Notes under the pieces: model-generated
Databases searched by the model: none
Told to the model about the DNA's origin: nothing
What the model saw: the letters and a program-made list of their open reading frames with translations, nothing else
Part shown: positions 17,346-20,246 of the stretch, one piece after another
Layout of the letters: each line of letters begins with the position of its first letter
Position numbering within the stretch: position 1 is the stretch's first letter
Origin: Archangiaceae bacterium
GTDB taxonomy: Bacteria; Myxococcota; Myxococcia; Myxococcales; Myxococcaceae
Direction: 5' to 3'
NCBI GenBank assembly: GCA_023248915.1
Contig: JAHFDQ010000033.1
Location: 1-20,246 of the forward strand
DNA: 20,246 bases
Translations under genes and position numbers: made by a program

Positions 17346-17410
17346 AGCGCGTGCGGCTCAGAGGCCCGACGCCGGGCCCCTGCAGGGTGCTGGCGGGAGC
17401 GCCGGCGTGA
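17342..17410 (+). CDS. 22-codon mini-ORF bridging two operon genes
   Basis: The ATG at 17342 overlaps the BatA-like stop (ATGA), and its TGA at 17408-17410 overlaps the GTG of the next gene (GTGA at 17407-17410). The peptide, MKRVRLRGPTPGPCRVLAGA followed by PA, is basic and resembles nothing known. Its start region (GCGCCGGCATGAAGC) closely resembles the next gene's start region (GCGCCGGCGTGAAGC) about 65 bp on, so it may have arisen by a short tandem duplication. It would continue the chain of stop/start overlaps that links the other genes and could keep ribosomes moving to 17407. Translation is not proven; it may be only a spacer. Confidence 0.4.
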   Translation: MKRVRLRGPTPGPCRVLAGAPA

Positions 17411-20121
17411 AGCTGGTGCTGCCCCAGGCGCTCTTGCTGCTCCTGCCGCTGGCGCTGCTGGTGTGGAAGACGGGGCGCGTGCCCGGGCCGCCGATGTGGC
17501 TGCGGTTCGCGCTGGTGGGCCTCGGAGTCTTCGCCCTAGCGCAGCCCGAGCTCGTCTGGAAGAGCGCCGGCTCGGACCTGGTGGTGGTGGTCGACCGCTC
17601 GCGCTCGATGCCCCCGGGCTCGGAGGCGGCGGCCGACGAGTTGCTGCGCCTGGTCGAGGCCCAGCGCGGGCCCGGCGACCGGCTGGGCGTCGTCGGCTTC
17701 GGCCGCGAGGCCCGGCTCGAGCTGCCGCTGTCCGCCACCTTCGCCTTCGGTGGCTTCACCCACGACGTCGACCCGGAAGCGTCCAATCTCGCCGCCGCGC
17801 TCGACGCCGCGGCCGAGGTGGTCCCGCCCGAGCGGGCGGCTCGAGTGCTGGTGCTCTCCGACGGGCGCGCGACCGGGGCCGACGCCCGCGCCGCCGCGCG
17901 CCGATTGGCCGCCCGGGGGTTGCCCGTCGACTACCGGTGGCTGGGTCGCGAAGACTCCGGGCTCGACGTGGCCGTGGTGGGGTTCGACGCGCCAGCCGCC
18001 GTCGCGACGAAGGAACCGTTCCAGCTCTCGGCGACGGTGCACGCCACGGCCCCAGCGAAGGCCACCGTCACCCTCTGGCGCAACGGCCACCCGCTGGCGA
18101 AGGGCGCGGCCCTGCTCCACCCGGGCGACCAGCGGCTCTCGTTCCAAGACCTGGTGGACTCGCCGGGCCTGGCTTCCTACGAGCTGTCGGTCGACGCGGC
18201 CGGCGACGGTGTCGTCGAGAACGACGTGGGCCGGACGGTGCTGCGCGTCGTGGGGCCGCCGCGGGTGTTGCTGGTGACCGAGAGCGCCGGTGGCACGCTG
18301 GCGCGCACGCTGGCGGAAGCCGGGCTCGCGCTCGACGTCCGCTCGCCGTTCGCGCTCACACTCGACGCGCTCGACGGAGTGGGCGCCGTGGTGTTGGAGA
18401 ACGTCGAGGCCAGCAGCCTGTCCGAGCGCGGCCTTTCGTCGCTGGCGGCCTTCGTCGAAGAGGCCGGCGGCGGGCTGGTGATGACGGGCGGGCGAAAGAG
18501 CTTCGGCGAGGGTGGTTACCGGAAGTCGCCGGTCGAGCCGCTCCTGCCCGTTTCCCTCGAGGTCCGGGAGGAACAGCGCAAGGCGGCGGTCGCCATGTCC
18601 ATCGTGATGGACTGCTCGTGCTCGATGGGGGCCACCGTGCCCGACGGCCGCACCAAGATGGAATTGGCCGCCGAGGGCGTCGTCGGCGCGCTCGAGCTGC
18701 TCGACGACCGCGACGAGGCCTCGGTGGACATGGTGGACACCGTCGCCCACGAGGTCTTCGGCCTGTCTGCCGTGAGCGACGGCCTTCCCCTGGGCAAGGT
18801 GGCGCGCGGCTTCTCGGGCGGCGGCGGCATCTACATCGGCGAGGGGCTGCGCGCGGGCAAGCGGCAGATACTGAAGAGCGACAAGCCGACCCGCCACGTG
18901 CTGCTCTTCGCCGACGCCGCCGATTCGGAACAGCCTGACGACTACCAGCGCACCCTGAGCCAGTTGGCCGAGGCGCACGTCACCGTCTCGGTCATCGGCA
19001 TGGGCAAGCGAAGCGACTCGGACGCCGACCTGCTGGTGGACGTGGCGCACCGCGGGGGTGGGCGACTGTACTTCGCCGAGGACGTCACCTCGCTGCCGCG
19101 CATCTTCAGCCAGGAGACGCTGGCGGTGGCGCGCGCTTCCTTCGTGGACACGCCCACCGCGGTGAAGGTGGCGCCCGACCTAGGGCTCCTGGGAAAGCTC
19201 GAGCTGGGAGCGGGCGCCTCGGCCGGCGGCTACAACCTGGCCTACGCGCGGTCGCAGGCGAGCATCGCCCTGCGCACGGCCGACGACAACGCCGCGCCTT
19301 TTGTCTCGCTGTGGCAGCGGGGCGCGGGAAGGGTGGCGGCCTTTGCCGGCGAAGTGGACGGTTCCTACACCGGGGGGATGCGCGGGCTGTCCGGCTACCG
19401 GCCGCTGCTCGAGCAGATGGTGCGCTGGGCGATTCCCGCCGAGGGGCCGGTGCCGGACGCGGTGGCGCGGGCGACGCGGCAGGGGTCAGACGTACACGTC
19501 ACCCTCGACTTCGACCGGGCGAACCCTCCACCCGAGGGCAGCGCCACCCTGGTGCTCTTGCGCGGCGACGGCGCCGGCTCGCCCGTTGAGCTACCCATGC
19601 GCTGGGAGGACGAAGACCGGCTGGGGGCGCACTACACGCTGCCGGGGACGGGCACCTTCCACCCGGTGGTGAAGTTGGGGCAGCGGGTGTTCCGGGCGCC
19701 GCCGGTGACGTTGCCCTACGCGCCCGAGCTCGAGCCCGGGTCGGCGGCTGAGGGCAAGGCGCTGCTCGCCGAGCTGGCGCGGGCGACGTCGGGCGTCGAG
19801 CGGCTGTCGGTCGCGGGGTTGTTTCGCGGCGCGGCGAAGAGCGCGGCCCCGGTGCCGCTGGCTCCGCTGCTGGTGGTGCTGGCGCTCGGGTGCCTCCTGG
19901 CCGAGGTGGCGACGCGCAGGTTCCTGTCGGGGAACCGGAGGAAACCTCGTGCCGCCGGGACTCCTGCGCGGGGAGCGACCGCCACCCACCCGACCCCGCG
20001 GGCGCACCCCGGGCTGCCAGTTCCGACGGCGTCATCGGTGCCGCCCGGCCAGCCGGAGCACGGAGTGGGCCGTGCCCTCGACCAGGCCCAGGAGCGAGCC
20101 GGAAAGCGTCTTCGGCGGTAG
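17407..20121 (+). CDS. Large membrane protein with two VWA domains and an amidotransferase-like domain
   Basis: 904 residues from a GTG at 17407. Seen: two N-terminal membrane helices at about 4-20 and 31-46; VWA domain 1 with MIDAS motif DLVVVVDRSRSM (D63, S65, S67); a beta-sandwich at about 190-280; an amidotransferase-like alpha/beta segment at about 283-385 (PPRVLLVTESAGGTL, FVEEAGGGLVMTGGRKSFG), which has no cysteine at the nucleophile position and so is probably inactive; VWA domain 2 with SIVMDCSCSMG (D402, S404, S406); a further beta-rich part; a membrane helix at about 817-834 (LAPLLVVLALGCLLAEVA); and a Pro-rich, basic cytoplasmic tail ending in a short helix (RALDQAQERAGKRLRR). This is the architecture of the large VWA/amidotransferase-like proteins at the end of MoxR-type operons; the exact function is unknown. 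It is the last gene of the operon in the window. Confidence 0.93.
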   Translation: MKLVLPQALLLLLPLALLVWKTGRVPGPPMWLRFALVGLGVFALAQPELVWKSAGSDLVVVVDRSRSMPPGSEAAADELLRLVEAQRGPGDRLGVVGFGREARLELPLSATFAFGGFTHDVDPEASNLAAALDAAAEVVPPERAARVLVLSDGRATGADARAAARRLAARGLPVDYRWLGREDSGLDVAVVGFDAPAAVATKEPFQLSATVHATAPAKATVTLWRNGHPLAKGAALLHPGDQRLSFQDLVDSPGLASYELSVDAAGDGVVENDVGRTVLRVVGPPRVLLVTESAGGTLARTLAEAGLALDVRSPFALTLDALDGVGAVVLENVEASSLSERGLSSLAAFVEEAGGGLVMTGGRKSFGEGGYRKSPVEPLLPVSLEVREEQRKAAVAMSIVMDCSCSMGATVPDGRTKMELAAEGVVGALELLDDRDEASVDMVDTVAHEVFGLSAVSDGLPLGKVARGFSGGGGIYIGEGLRAGKRQILKSDKPTRHVLLFADAADSEQPDDYQRTLSQLAEAHVTVSVIGMGKRSDSDADLLVDVAHRGGGRLYFAEDVTSLPRIFSQETLAVARASFVDTPTAVKVAPDLGLLGKLELGAGASAGGYNLAYARSQASIALRTADDNAAPFVSLWQRGAGRVAAFAGEVDGSYTGGMRGLSGYRPLLEQMVRWAIPAEGPVPDAVARATRQGSDVHVTLDFDRANPPPEGSATLVLLRGDGAGSPVELPMRWEDEDRLGAHYTLPGTGTFHPVVKLGQRVFRAPPVTLPYAPELEPGSAAEGKALLAELARATSGVERLSVAGLFRGAAKSAAPVPLAPLLVVLALGCLLAEVATRRFLSGNRRKPRAAGTPARGATATHPTPRAHPGLPVPTASSVPPGQPEHGVGRALDQAQERAGKRLRR

Positions 20122-20246
20122 GCGAGGGGGCGTCTCCCGGGCGCTATTCGGAGTTTTGGCGTATCGCGAGCTACTATTTGGCTACTAAGTAGTCGCAAAT
20201 TAGTAGATACGGAACGCCCGTGCAGATACCCGAGTCCGCCCCAGCC
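20122..20246. promoter_or_regulatory. AT-rich intergenic segment with repeated CTACTA/TAGTAG half-sites
   Basis: After the operon ends, base composition changes sharply at 20145-20210. CTACTA occurs at 20171-20176 and 20182-20187 (11 bp apart), TAGTAG at 20201-20206, and CTACTAA (20182-20188) is inverted as TTAGTAG (20200-20206) with an 11-bp spacer. CTACTAAGTAG at 20182-20192 is itself a palindrome. This arrangement looks like an operator or promoter region for a gene to the right. A GTG at 20220 (MQIPESAPA, open to the window end) could be that gene's start, but only nine codons are visible and no clear ribosome binding site is present. Confidence 0.45.

Noticed and set aside
17536..19050. 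504-residue minus-strand open frame opposite the double-VWA gene
   Set aside because: It is an antisense shadow; the plus strand has intact MIDAS motifs and membrane helices throughout.

Overview
High-GC DNA (strong G/C preference at third codon positions, frequent GTG/TTG starts, TGA stops) with a gene set typical of Myxococcota: clpX, an ECF sigma factor with a membrane partner, a Cys-rich/Trp-repeat lipoprotein, an ExbB-ExbD-TonB cluster and a MoxR/DUF58/von Willebrand factor A (VWA) operon. The phylum assignment is inference from gene content and style, not from a marker-gene comparison.

Layout. (1) 1-1149, +: clpX, lacking its N-terminal zinc-finger end at the window edge. (2) 3432-1179, -: a three-gene unit reading a secreted, beta-barrel-like protein, then an ECF sigma factor, then a single-pass membrane protein with a Pro-rich linker that is the likely sigma partner. 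(3) 3503-5551, +: a lipoprotein with a Cys-rich neck and 14 Trp-rich repeats, divergent from unit 2. Units 2 and 3 are bracketed by a 42-bp imperfect direct repeat of the clpX 3' end (1126-1167 and 5681-5722). (4) 5552-6047: a gene-poor stretch with one repeat copy, hairpins and a possible gene relict. (5) 8021-6048, -: exbB, exbD, tonB. (6) 8162-20121, +: one long operon, almost all of it with 4-bp stop/start overlaps: coiled-coil membrane protein, MoxR AAA+ ATPase, secreted/membrane protein with an amidotransferase-like fold, ABC ATPase, ABC permease, DUF58 protein, BatA-like VWA protein, a 22-codon mini-ORF, and a large double-VWA membrane protein. (7) 20122-20246: an unusually AT-rich segment with repeated CTACTA/TAGTAG half-sites, probably regulatory.

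How the genes work together. The 8162-20121 operon resembles the widespread MoxR-DUF58-VWA ('aerotolerance', Bat-type) systems, in which a AAA+ ATPase acts on VWA proteins with metal-ion-dependent adhesion sites (MIDAS) at the cytoplasmic membrane. Here an ABC exporter pair and two proteins with amidotransferase-like folds are embedded in the same transcript, suggesting one envelope-associated machine. The ABC ATPase carries a frame-breaking deletion that removes the segment expected to hold Walker B. ExbB/ExbD/TonB would energise outer-membrane transport with proton motive force. The sigma unit looks like a cell-surface signalling module.

The points most worth a second look are the clpX-tail direct repeats, the Walker B deletion, the coupling mini-ORF at 17342-17410, the 14-repeat lipoprotein and the AT-rich half-site cluster at the right end. 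No rRNA, tRNA, CRISPR array, transposase or integrase was seen.
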